Shown here: piece after piece, positions 42,855 through 51,065 of the stretch
Layout of the letters: each line of letters starts with the position of its first letter
Numbering within the stretch: the first letter of the stretch is position 1
Source of the DNA: Lentilactobacillus rapi DSM 19907 = JCM 15042
GTDB taxonomy: Bacteria > Bacillota > Bacilli > Lactobacillales > Lactobacillaceae
Reading direction: 5' to 3'
DNA: 62,101 bases
NCBI RefSeq assembly: GCF_001436255.1
Contig: NZ_AZEI01000037.1
Coordinates: 1 to 62,101 of the forward strand
The notes under the pieces: model-generated
Database searches by the model: none
What the model was told of the DNA's origin: nothing
What the model saw: only the letters and a program-made list of their open reading frames with translations
Made by a program: the position numbers and the translations under genes

Positions 42855-43024
42855 AATCGCCTTCATCATTAATTTGTCATTCAAACATCATCAGTTCATT
42901 ATAGCCACCAAAATTTGAAGAAAATATGATAAAAACCTCAACATTTTCTAAAGGATATATTAAGGCATTAGCGTAATCTCTCAGCGTTGCTCTGGTATAA
43001 TGGAGGCATCAGGAGGATTCAGAT

Positions 43025-44227
43025 ATGAAAAAACTTCTATTAATGCTCAGCATCTCATTTGCGACCGTGATGCTGCTTGCCGGCTGCAACAGCAATCGAG
43101 CTGACTTAAACAATACCAACACCCACAGTAGCAATCAGTCATCACAAAAGTTGACCAACTTACTCTCCCCCGCCACTGCAAAAGTGCCCGAAGACACCCA
43201 AGCCGCCAACGATAATCAATTGTATTCACAATTTTATCAAGATGGCGGTCAATGGCATTGGAAATTAACTTCCAAACAGGCTGGCACCATCGACGACAGC
43301 CAAGTGAAATCGCTCAAATCTACCAACCAGAAATACGTTTTCCGCTTAGCAATGGTTGGTCGCAACAACAAAAAGTATCATTTAAACTTCAATTGGATCA
43401 ATGGTGGGCATCTCGCCTATACAATTCGCTCGAGTTATCATAACGTTGACGCAAGCTTTGTCCTCGCTGATGCAAGTCAATCAACCGATTGGCAAACAGG
43501 TGCGCCACAAGCCCTTCAAGGGACTTGGGCAACCAATTATACTAATAATCCAAACAACAGTAATCAAAATCTGCCATATATCAAACGTTTCCTGAACATC
43601 ACCAACACGTCAACCAGCAGCTTTGTGAATGAATATGATTCGAATCATCGGTTGTACAACTCCAATACCAGCACCAACAACGATAACGTTTCATATCAAA
43701 CTGCCGGCCAAGGAACCTATGTCTTGAAATCATACACGAATACAAATGCGCCGGTCGTTTATCGAATTACCCTCGTCAACAATAATCAAATCAAGGTGAC
43801 TGGCATCACTTCAACACCACTGACTTTATCAAAATCATCCAGCACGCCAACGACGAATAGCTCTTCAGTGACTGCTAGTTCACAATCCGGCTCAACCACA
43901 ACCACCAACGGTTCAACGACCCAACAAGCATCCGGGTCTACCGCTAATCATTTGACTGATCAACAGGTGGTCAATATGATTTGGCCTCAAGTCAAGTCGC
44001 TCTATCCAAATATCAACGTCAATTCAACCGACTTCACTTACATGCCCCAAATGCGAAATGGGTTGCTTTATGTGGACGTTTTAGAGAACCATAACGCGCC
44101 AGCTTTCAAAAACCGTGACGTTGATCCAAATTCAAGTCCCCGAGTTGCCAGCTTCCGAGTCAATGCCAATGGCCAATTAGAAGAGATGAACGCAACGACT
44201 GGCGACTGGGCAGTTGTCGGCAATTAA
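43025..44227 (+). CDS. DUF4767-type secreted lipoprotein
   Basis: A 400-residue lipoprotein: signal peptide with lipobox L-A-G-C at residue 21, an Asn/Ser-rich linker, a beta-rich N-terminal domain (residues ~55-260) that includes G-A-P-Q-A-L-Q-G-T-W, a Ser/Thr linker (265-310) and a C-terminal domain beginning D-Q-Q-V-V-N-M-I-W-P that resembles DUF4767. The G-x-P-x-A-L-x-G-x-W phrase also occurs in the small secreted protein at 58859-59233. AGGAGG precedes the ATG. Function unknown; probably cell-surface. Confidence 0.82.
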   Translation: MKKLLLMLSISFATVMLLAGCNSNRADLNNTNTHSSNQSSQKLTNLLSPATAKVPEDTQAANDNQLYSQFYQDGGQWHWKLTSKQAGTIDDSQVKSLKSTNQKYVFRLAMVGRNNKKYHLNFNWINGGHLAYTIRSSYHNVDASFVLADASQSTDWQTGAPQALQGTWATNYTNNPNNSNQNLPYIKRFLNITNTSTSSFVNEYDSNHRLYNSNTSTNNDNVSYQTAGQGTYVLKSYTNTNAPVVYRITLVNNNQIKVTGITSTPLTLSKSSSTPTTNSSSVTASSQSGSTTTTNGSTTQQASGSTANHLTDQQVVNMIWPQVKSLYPNINVNSTDFTYMPQMRNGLLYVDVLENHNAPAFKNRDVDPNSSPRVASFRVNANGQLEEMNATTGDWAVVGN

Positions 44228-44280
44228 TAGTCAGATTGAATTGAATCACAAACTGGTCGGCCTCTGCCATTACGGCACAC

Positions 44281-44322
44281 AAATAGCGCAATCATTCAAA
44301 TCCAGAATGACTGCGCTATTTT
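44281..44322. terminator. Bidirectional terminator
   Basis: AAATAGCGCA.TCATTC/GAATGA.TGCGCTATTTT stem (44281-44297 with 44305-44322) between the convergent lipoprotein and oppF genes. Confidence 0.88.
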
Positions 44323-44342
44323 GATTCCCTACTCAGGTTAAA

Positions 44343-45314
44343 TTAATTCTCTATTTTCTTCGTTCGGCTCTTCTCTTGCAACCGTTTCTGATACATTGGC
44401 AATTCGTCTTCGCTGGCTCTAATCCAGTGATGGGGCGCAATTTCAACCAATTTACGTGGCTTACCGTCAAATTCCTTACTTGCATCGTATGGAATCTGGA
44501 CTCTTGCCCGCTCGTACTCTGGATCAGGAACTGGCACAGCTGACAACAAACTTGCCGTGTAATCGTGCAGTGGGTGTGCGTAGATCTCGTCGGAGCTGGC
44601 GATTTCAAGCATCCGGCCATAATGCATCACACCAATTCGATCACTGATGTACTTCACCATTGAAAGGTCATGGGCAATAAACAAATAGGTCAAATTTCGA
44701 TCCCGTTGCAGCTTCTTCAACAAGTTAACCACTTGGGCCTGAATCGACACATCCAAAGCGGAAATCGGTTCATCAGCAATGATAAATTGTGGCTGAACCG
44801 CAAGCGCTCTGGCAATTCCGATCCGTTGTCGCTGACCACCAGAAAATTCGTGGGGATAACGACTGGAGTGATCCTTGTTCAAACCAACGGTCTCCAATAA
44901 CTCTTCGACTTGGTTAGTCCGATCGGCATCATCCTTAGCTAAATGGTTGATGTCGATGCCTTCAGCCACGATATCCTTAACCTTCATCCGCGGATTCAAT
45001 GACGCGTATGGATCTTGGAAAATCATCTGCATTTCCCGGCGGAAGTGTTGTTTTTGCTGCTTAGTCTTTAGCTTAGAAACATCTTGACCATCAAAAATGA
45101 TCTTACCAGACGTCGGCTCATACAAGTGAATGATCGCCCGGCCAACCGTGGTTTTACCAGAACCGGATTCACCAACCAGGCCAAACGTCTCACCCCGATA
45201 AACATCAAACGAAATGTCGTCAACGGCGCGAACTTCATTGGGCTTTCCCATGTTGAAATATTGTTTCAAATGTTCAACTTGTAATACTTTGTTTTCTTCG
45301 GAATAGTCAATCAC
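44343..45314 (-). CDS. oppF: Oligopeptide ABC transporter ATP-binding protein OppF
   Basis: A 323-residue ABC ATPase energising peptide uptake with OppD. Walker A G-E-S-G-S-G-K-T-T near residue 52, signature S-G-G-Q-R-Q-R near 158, Walker B F-I-I-A-D-E-P near 178, and the OppF-type C-terminal extension after residue 240. It starts with GTG at 45314, whose bases overlap the TGA stop of oppD by 4 bases, so the two subunits are translationally coupled. Last gene of the opp operon. Confidence 0.95.
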   Translation of the reverse strand: MIDYSEENKVLQVEHLKQYFNMGKPNEVRAVDDISFDVYRGETFGLVGESGSGKTTVGRAIIHLYEPTSGKIIFDGQDVSKLKTKQQKQHFRREMQMIFQDPYASLNPRMKVKDIVAEGIDINHLAKDDADRTNQVEELLETVGLNKDHSSRYPHEFSGGQRQRIGIARALAVQPQFIIADEPISALDVSIQAQVVNLLKKLQRDRNLTYLFIAHDLSMVKYISDRIGVMHYGRMLEIASSDEIYAHPLHDYTASLLSAVPVPDPEYERARVQIPYDASKEFDGKPRKLVEIAPHHWIRASEDELPMYQKRLQEKSRTKKIEN

Positions 45315-46408
45315 AGCTGCTCCTCCTGTTCTTCGACATGTTTGTCTTTATGCTCATCAATTGCTTTATGAGTCAATTTAGCATAATGCTTCTGTCGTTC
45401 AATAATTTGTTCAGGAGGCGTCATCTTTGGCGCTCTTGGATCTAATAACCAAGTAGCGGCATAATGGGTGTCTGACACCTTGAAGAATGGTGGTTCCTGC
45501 TTGGTATCAATCTCCAATGCGTACTTGTTTCGGGCAGCAAAAGCGTCACCCTTGGGTGGATCCAGTAAATCTGGTGGCGTTCCTGGAATTGAAGGTAATT
45601 CAGTCCCAGTTGTGTCCATCGTCGGCATTGAATTCAATAAGCCCCAAGTGTAAGGGTGCTTTGGATTGTAGAAAATTTCATCCACAGTACCATATTCGAC
45701 AATTTTGCCGGCATACATAACAGCCACCCGATCGGCCATCCCAGCAACAACTCCCAAATCATGGGTAATGAAAATAATTGAGGTATTGGTTTTAGCCTGC
45801 AATTCTTTCATTAAATCCAAAATCTGAGCCTGAATGGTTACATCCAGCGCAGTGGTTGGTTCATCGGCGATCAATATTTCAGGATAGTTAACCAAGGCAA
45901 TCGCGATCACGATCCGTTGGCGCATCCCACCTGAAAATTGGTGAGGATAGTTGTTAATCCGCTGTTCGGCATTTTCAATTCCAACCAGCTTCATCATTTC
46001 CAAAGCTTGGGCATAAGCTTTTTCGCGTTTCATACCCTTGTGGATGATCAACGGTTCAGCAATTTGCTTACCAATCTTCATGGTTGGGTCCAAAGAAGTC
46101 ATTGGATCCTGAAAAATTTCAGCAATGTCGTTACCACGAATGGCATCCATTTCTTTTCTGTTTTTCTTTAATAAATCTTGATTCTTGAACATAATCGTTC
46201 CACTATCAATCACCGCATTAGGAGAATTCAATCCCATAATGCTTCGCGTGGTAACGGTCTTACCAGAACCAGATTCCCCAACGATCGCTAAGGTTTCACC
46301 CTTACGAAGGTCGAAGCTAACGTCTCGAATCGCTTTAACAGTACCCGCATAGGTATTGAAGTTGATCTTGAGATTTCTGACCTCTAACACATTGTTTTCG
46401 TTTTCCAT
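45311..46408 (-). CDS. oppD: Oligopeptide ABC transporter ATP-binding protein OppD
   Basis: A 365-residue ABC ATPase. Walker A G-E-S-G-S-G-K-T-V near residue 43, Q-loop F-Q-D-P-M-T-S-L-D-P near 100, signature F-S-G-G-M-R-Q-R near 160, and I-L-I-A-D-E-P-T-T Walker B near 180. The C-terminal part, residues 265-330, is the OppD/DppD-type extension. I use the ATG at 46408 behind AGGTG; the 24 upstream codons of the frame are not family-like. It lies between oppC (10-base gap) and oppF (4-base overlap). Confidence 0.95.
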   Translation of the reverse strand: MENENNVLEVRNLKINFNTYAGTVKAIRDVSFDLRKGETLAIVGESGSGKTVTTRSIMGLNSPNAVIDSGTIMFKNQDLLKKNRKEMDAIRGNDIAEIFQDPMTSLDPTMKIGKQIAEPLIIHKGMKREKAYAQALEMMKLVGIENAEQRINNYPHQFSGGMRQRIVIAIALVNYPEILIADEPTTALDVTIQAQILDLMKELQAKTNTSIIFITHDLGVVAGMADRVAVMYAGKIVEYGTVDEIFYNPKHPYTWGLLNSMPTMDTTGTELPSIPGTPPDLLDPPKGDAFAARNKYALEIDTKQEPPFFKVSDTHYAATWLLDPRAPKMTPPEQIIERQKHYAKLTHKAIDEHKDKHVEEQEEQL

Positions 46409-46418
46409 CTCAAAGCAC

Positions 46419-47447
46419 CTACTCTCTACCCTTGGGGTCAAATGAATCACGTAATCCATCACCCAAGATATTAAATGCAATCATTAAGACTGACAGCACG
46501 ATTGCTGGATACCACATTTGATATGGTAAGAATTGGAAGTTCTTCTGCCCATCATTAATCAAAGTACCAAGTGATGCCTGTGGCGCACTGATACCAATTC
46601 CGATATATGACAGGAAGGCCTCGAAGAAGATCGCTGTTGGAATCGTGAACATCAAGTTAATGATGATGACACTACTCAAGTTGGGCAGCAAATGCTTGAA
46701 GGAAATCTTCCAGGAACTTTCCCCAAGCGCTCGGGCCGCTAGTATGAATTCTTGGTTCTTAAGCTCCAGCGTTTGCGCTCGAACCAGTCGGGCCATGTTA
46801 ATCCAACTGGTAATCGCAATTGAATAGATGATTGCAGACATTCCGGGCTTCAATACCAAAATCAAGAGAACCATGACAACCAAGTTAGGAATTGACAACA
46901 TGATTTCAATGATTCGTTGCATGATGGTATCAACTCGACCGCCCATCCAGCCTGAAACGATTCCGTAAACAACACCGAATGCCAAGTCAAAGAAACTGGC
47001 AATCAACGCAATTTCAAGGGAAATCCGAGTTCCGTAAAGGATCCGTGAGAACAAGTCACGGCCAAGGTAGTCGGTTCCTAAGATATAGTAGGCGTTGCCG
47101 GCATGTGCCTGAACATAAGCATTTACCCGGGTACCTGATTGTTCAATTGTTCCATTAAACCCATTAATATCAATGCCCGGAATCTTGGGTGGCAAGTTCG
47201 CCAAGTTTGGATTGGTTGCATTGGGATTGTGAGTTTCAAAGAAGCCTGACCCAAAAGCCAAGATGAACAATATAATCAAAATGACTAAACAAATCATCGC
47301 TGCTCTATTTTTACGTAACCGTCGCCACGAATCTTGTAAGAAGGTTAACGATGGCGCTGAAATTTTTTCGCTGTCTAATTTACCACGGTCAGCAGCCGAA
47401 ACTGGTTTGAAGTCGCCGGCTGAGATTGGTTTTGCATTATCTGCCAT
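46419..47447 (-). CDS. oppC: Oligopeptide ABC transporter permease OppC
   Basis: A 342-residue membrane subunit with a cytoplasmic N-terminal ~45 residues, one first helix, a ~70-residue external loop and five more helices. The ATPase-coupling EAA loop is R-A-L-G-E-S-S-W-K-I near residue 247. Typical OppC motif G-T-D-Y-L-G-R-D-L-F-S near 125. Encoded 14 bases after oppB. Confidence 0.95.
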   Translation of the reverse strand: MADNAKPISAGDFKPVSAADRGKLDSEKISAPSLTFLQDSWRRLRKNRAAMICLVILIILFILAFGSGFFETHNPNATNPNLANLPPKIPGIDINGFNGTIEQSGTRVNAYVQAHAGNAYYILGTDYLGRDLFSRILYGTRISLEIALIASFFDLAFGVVYGIVSGWMGGRVDTIMQRIIEIMLSIPNLVVMVLLILVLKPGMSAIIYSIAITSWINMARLVRAQTLELKNQEFILAARALGESSWKISFKHLLPNLSSVIIINLMFTIPTAIFFEAFLSYIGIGISAPQASLGTLINDGQKNFQFLPYQMWYPAIVLSVLMIAFNILGDGLRDSFDPKGRE

Positions 47448-47461
47448 TATTATTCTCCCTC

Positions 47462-48391
47462 CTAGTTATTGTTACCACTAAGTCTGATTCGTGGATCAAT
47501 TAATCCATATAAAATATCAGTGATCAACAGCACAACACAAAGCATTGCACAGTAGACAATCGTCAATCCCATGATGGTTGGGTAATCGTTAGTCAGAACT
47601 GACTTAACAAATTGTTCACCAATTCCTGGAACTGAGAAGATATTTTCAACAACCATTGAACCAGTCATGATGTTAACAGTCAATGGACCAATAATCGTAA
47701 TAATTGGGATCAAACTATTCCGGAGAGCATGGTGATAAATGATACCAACCTTGCCAAGCCCCTTAGCCTTAGCGAGTTCAATGTAATCTGAACTCAACAC
47801 ATCGACCATTTCCGTCCGCATGAATCGGGCGGTCTCGGCTAATGGCGACGCAGCCAGTGCTAACGTTGGCAACACCGTGTACATGAAGCCGCCCCAGTCA
47901 GCAATTGGGAACCATCTCAGCTTTAAGCCAAGATAGTACTGTAACAATACCGCCAAAACAAATGATGGGATTGAAACGAACAGGATTGAGACAATTGTTG
48001 CAGTGGTATCGATCCAGGTGTTGGCTTTCACAGCACCCAGTGAACCGACAACCAATCCAACCAATACCCCTAAGACCATTCCTTGACCACCAATAATTAA
48101 TGATGGCCCCATCCGACTACCAATCAGGTAGGAAACGGCTTGGTTACTGAACTGAAATGAAATCCCGAAGTTACCGTGAACCACACCAGCTAAGTAAACC
48201 AAGTACTGCTGCCATACGGGCTTATCCAAGCCGTACTGCTTATAAATCTGGTGAATCTGACCCGGCGTCAGCTTGGCTTGGTTAGTCAAGGGCGTCCCTG
48301 GCATGAACTTCATCAGAAAAAAGGTGATTGTACTGACGATAAACAAGGTTAAAACAATATAAAATATACGTTTTCCCAAGTACTTTACCAT
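47462..48391 (-). CDS. oppB: Oligopeptide ABC transporter permease OppB
   Basis: A 309-residue membrane subunit with six transmembrane helices. N-terminal R-I-F-Y-I-V-L-T-L-F, the large external loop with G-T-P-L-T, and the EAA-type coupling loop near residue 195 (A-K-G-L-G-K-V-G-I-I-Y-H-H-A-L-R-N) are clear. It follows oppA1 on the minus strand after a hairpin that may reduce read-through, so that the binding protein is made in excess. Confidence 0.95.
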   Translation of the reverse strand: MVKYLGKRIFYIVLTLFIVSTITFFLMKFMPGTPLTNQAKLTPGQIHQIYKQYGLDKPVWQQYLVYLAGVVHGNFGISFQFSNQAVSYLIGSRMGPSLIIGGQGMVLGVLVGLVVGSLGAVKANTWIDTTATIVSILFVSIPSFVLAVLLQYYLGLKLRWFPIADWGGFMYTVLPTLALAASPLAETARFMRTEMVDVLSSDYIELAKAKGLGKVGIIYHHALRNSLIPIITIIGPLTVNIMTGSMVVENIFSVPGIGEQFVKSVLTNDYPTIMGLTIVYCAMLCVVLLITDILYGLIDPRIRLSGNNN

Positions 48392-48455
48392 ATGAGTTCC
48401 TCACATTCTAATTAGGTTGTTACTGTTTTCTCATAAAGTCCATAATAATGTAAAA

Positions 48456-48481
48456 GAGACTGGAATTCAATAACCAGCCTC
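48456..48481 (-). terminator. Partial terminator between oppA1 and oppB
   Basis: GAGaCTGG (48456-48463) pairs with CCAGcCTC (48474-48481); TTTT follows on the minus strand. An attenuating hairpin after the binding-protein gene is usual in opp operons. Confidence 0.6.
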
Positions 48482-48517
48482 AAATACTTTGAACTGTAAA
48501 ATTAAATTGAAACGTTA

Positions 48518-50140
48518 TTACTTGATGTAAGCGTTCTGCCAACCATATTGTGGAGAAGTTGGGTAGAATTGAACACCCTTAACTTTAGACTTCTGCAATG
48601 TTGACAATGCTTGTTGATACAATGGAACAACCCCTTGGTCATTCATCAAGATCTTTTCAGCTTGAACCATATCGTTCCAACGAGCAGCTTCATTGTTGGC
48701 ATCCTGGTTTTCTGACTTCTTGATCAAAGCATCATATTGAGCGTTCTTCCATTTACCATTGTTATATGAGTTAGTTGATGTGAAGAGGTCCAAGAAGTTA
48801 CTTGGGTCTGGGTAATCAGCAATCCATGCGGAGATAACCATATCGAATTGACCATTTTGTGAACGTGACAAACGAGTCTTGAATGGCAAGTTCTGGTTTG
48901 TAACCTTGAAGCCAGGCAACTTGGTTAATTGACTCTGGATGAACTCGGTACTCTTCTTAGCACCATCGGTATCATCTGAGAGTAAGTTAAGAGATACTGA
49001 CTTCTTACCAGTTTCTTGCAATCCCTTTGCCCAGTACTTCTTAGCTTGAGCTAAGTTGTATGAAACACCGCTCTTAACGTAAGCTTGATCAGCAAAGTCC
49101 TTACCATTACGTTCTGACATTGCGTCTGGAACATAACCCTTAGGAGCTTGTGAACCATCAGCTAAGACTTTGTTAACAAATTGGCTTCGGTCAATTGCGT
49201 ATGAAATTGCTTTACGGATATTCTTGTTCTTGAAGATTGGATCCTTCTTCTCGTTCAATTCAAGATAGAAGGTTGAAGCTTCCTTGTTAACCTTGTAATC
49301 TTTATCATTCTTATACTGCTTTACTTGAGTACCATTTAAAGTTGTGTAATCAAACTTGCCGCTTTGGTAACCATTCAATGAAGTTGATGGATCCTTAACA
49401 GCTTGGAAGTTAATGGTTTGCATCTTAACAGCTTTGGCATCCCAATACTTGCTGTTCTTAACCAGTTTCCAGGTATCGTTCGTACCATTCCAACCCTTCA
49501 ACAGGAATGGACCATTGTATACATTACGTTTAGCGTTAGTAGCATACTTGGAACCATACTTGTTAACAACTTTAGAATTTTGTGGGAAGAATTCTGGTTG
49601 AGCGACCATAAATTTGAAGTAACTTTGTGGCTTGTTCAAAGAAACAACCAGCTTGTAGTTACCTTCGGCCTTGACTCCCATCTTAGAAAGAGCCATCTTG
49701 CCGGCATTAATCTTTGCGGCATTCTTAATGTTGGCAAATATGTACGCATATTGTGAAGCCGTCTTTGGTTTAACCGTACGTTGCCAGGCAAAAACAAAAT
49801 CTTTTGCAGTAACAGGATCACCATTACTCCAATTAGACTTACGCAAATTAAATGTCCACGTCTTACCATCTTTAGAAACAGTGTAACTCTTAGCAACACC
49901 TGGTTTAACCTTGTTGCCTGGAGCCATTTGTAACAATCCTTGGTTCGTAGCGTTGGCCGTTTGAGCAGAATACAAATCGGTCATCGTCGATGTATCCATC
50001 GTCGCAATGTTAGACGGTGTCGTCCAAGTTAAAGTTTGTTTCTTGGAACCTGATTGTGATGATTTACTACCACACCCAGCGAGAACAACTGCAGATAATA
50101 AAGCGACCCCGCCAAGTTTTGCTAATGAATTTAATTTCAT
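48518..50140 (-). CDS. oppA: Oligopeptide-binding lipoprotein OppA (copy 1)
   Basis: A 540-residue extracytoplasmic solute-binding protein of SBP family 5. Lipobox L-A-G-C at residue 23; the family motif G-L-L-Q-M with S-K-D-G-K-T-W-T-F-N-L-R near residues 85-100 and W-S-N-G-D-P-V-T-A-K-D-F-V-F-A-W near 107. It captures extracellular peptides for OppBCDF. Clearly paralogous to the next gene over its whole length. Its promoter region shares a conserved block with that of the second copy. Confidence 0.95.
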   Translation of the reverse strand: MKLNSLAKLGGVALLSAVVLAGCGSKSSQSGSKKQTLTWTTPSNIATMDTSTMTDLYSAQTANATNQGLLQMAPGNKVKPGVAKSYTVSKDGKTWTFNLRKSNWSNGDPVTAKDFVFAWQRTVKPKTASQYAYIFANIKNAAKINAGKMALSKMGVKAEGNYKLVVSLNKPQSYFKFMVAQPEFFPQNSKVVNKYGSKYATNAKRNVYNGPFLLKGWNGTNDTWKLVKNSKYWDAKAVKMQTINFQAVKDPSTSLNGYQSGKFDYTTLNGTQVKQYKNDKDYKVNKEASTFYLELNEKKDPIFKNKNIRKAISYAIDRSQFVNKVLADGSQAPKGYVPDAMSERNGKDFADQAYVKSGVSYNLAQAKKYWAKGLQETGKKSVSLNLLSDDTDGAKKSTEFIQSQLTKLPGFKVTNQNLPFKTRLSRSQNGQFDMVISAWIADYPDPSNFLDLFTSTNSYNNGKWKNAQYDALIKKSENQDANNEAARWNDMVQAEKILMNDQGVVPLYQQALSTLQKSKVKGVQFYPTSPQYGWQNAYIK

Positions 50141-50190
50141 TTCGCAATACTTCCTTCCTCAAAATAATTACTAACCTTTGTGATGCCCTT

Positions 50191-50219
50191 ATTCTAAATT
50201 AAAATTTGATTAAAAGCAA
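50191..50219 (-). promoter_or_regulatory. oppA1 promoter
   Basis: TTGCTT (50214-50219), 17 bases, TAGAAT (50191-50196) on the minus strand. The whole block is conserved in the oppA2 promoter at 52739-52767, so both genes probably respond alike. Beyond it, 50220-50550 holds AT-rich sequence with a TCGAAAA-type inverted repeat at about 50489-50522 and no gene. Confidence 0.65.
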
Positions 50220-50554
50220 TGAGCAGATTAACTTTTTTTGGATTTTAATCGTCAAAAGGTCAAATAATCATTATCGTTTGATTGCTTAATTGCCGTATTC
50301 ACGGGAATTAACTTACTTTTGTTCATTAGCAATTTAATTACAAAAATTGGCTATAAAATTTACATATTTGATCATAAATGAATTTAATATGAAACCAAAC
50401 TCTATTTGTACGGAATTGGTTCACATATTGAACTAAGATAATAAGAGGTTGGCGTGGATTTGGCAAGTGTATAAATGGATGTATAAAAGGTTTTCGACTT
50501 GTCGAAGTAGGTCGAAAAACCTTAGGACAGAAGAATTGGCGTTTCTTGGTAGTA

Positions 50555-50592
50555 AAAAAGCAGCGCACTTTTTTTGAGGTGTACTGCTTTTT
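50555..50592. terminator. Terminator-like hairpin left of array C
   Basis: AAAAAGCAGcGCAC (50555-50568) pairs with GTGtaCTGCTTTTT (50579-50592). The TTAGGACAG motif of the hairpin-repeat family occurs just before it at 50522-50530, perhaps a repeat remnant. Confidence 0.7.
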
Positions 50593-50644
50593 GTTTGATT
50601 GTGGTTTTTAGTTTTTTGGAGTCGATTTCTCTGGCTACATAGAT

Positions 50645-50731
50645 TAGAACCACTCCGCCAAGCAATAACCTGCACATAAGGACCTGCAACAGAAATATTC
50701 AAAATTCGGGGATTTCTCTGATATATAGATT
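50645..50731 (+). repeat. Covarying hairpin repeat, copy C1 (truncated)
   Basis: Left half present (TAGAACCACTCC, CCAAGCAATAACC, CATAAG) but the right arms of stems S2-S4 are missing; it ends after GGATTTCTCTGATATATAGA. An internal deletion copy. Confidence 0.7.
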
Positions 50732-50834
50732 AGGACTGCTCCACTAAGCAGAAGCTTGCACATAAGCACTTGATCTGAAAATCCAGAATCGGGATTTTCA
50801 GATCAAGACACTTATGCTTCGGTTTTACATCCAT
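50732..50834 (+). repeat. Covarying hairpin repeat, copy C2
   Basis: CATAAG/CTTATG and CTTGATCTGAAAATCC/GGGATTTTCAGATCAAG pair very well. The outer right part is replaced by GGTTTTACATCCATC, so the outer stem does not close. Confidence 0.75.
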
Positions 50835-50942
50835 CAGGACTGCTCCACTAGGCAGGAGCTTGCACATAAGGACCCCCAACAGAAATCCCCAAAGTTCAGG
50901 GATTTCTGTTGGGGGCCACTTATGCTCCGATGTTACATAGAT
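50835..50942 (+). repeat. Covarying hairpin repeat, copy C3
   Basis: CATAAG/CTTATG and CCCCCAACAGAAATCCCC/GGGGATTTCTGTTGGGGG pair perfectly. Outer right end is GATGTTACATAGAT, as in C2 lacking the usual CCGCTCACT. Confidence 0.75.
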
Positions 50943-51065
50943 TAGGACCGCTCCGCCAAGCAATAACCTGCACATAAGCACTTGATCTGCAAATCCAGAA
51001 TCGGGATTTTCAGATCAAGACACTTATGCTTCGGTTATTCCCGCTTGGCTCCGCTCACTTATTTT
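50943..51065 (+). repeat. Covarying hairpin repeat, copy C4 (abuts oppA2 stop)
   Basis: Stems GCCAAGC/GCTTGGC, AATAACC/GGTTATT, CATAAG/CTTATG, CTTGATCTG/CAGATCAAG. The right end CACTTATTTT contains, on the minus strand, the TAA stop of oppA2. Confidence 0.86.
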
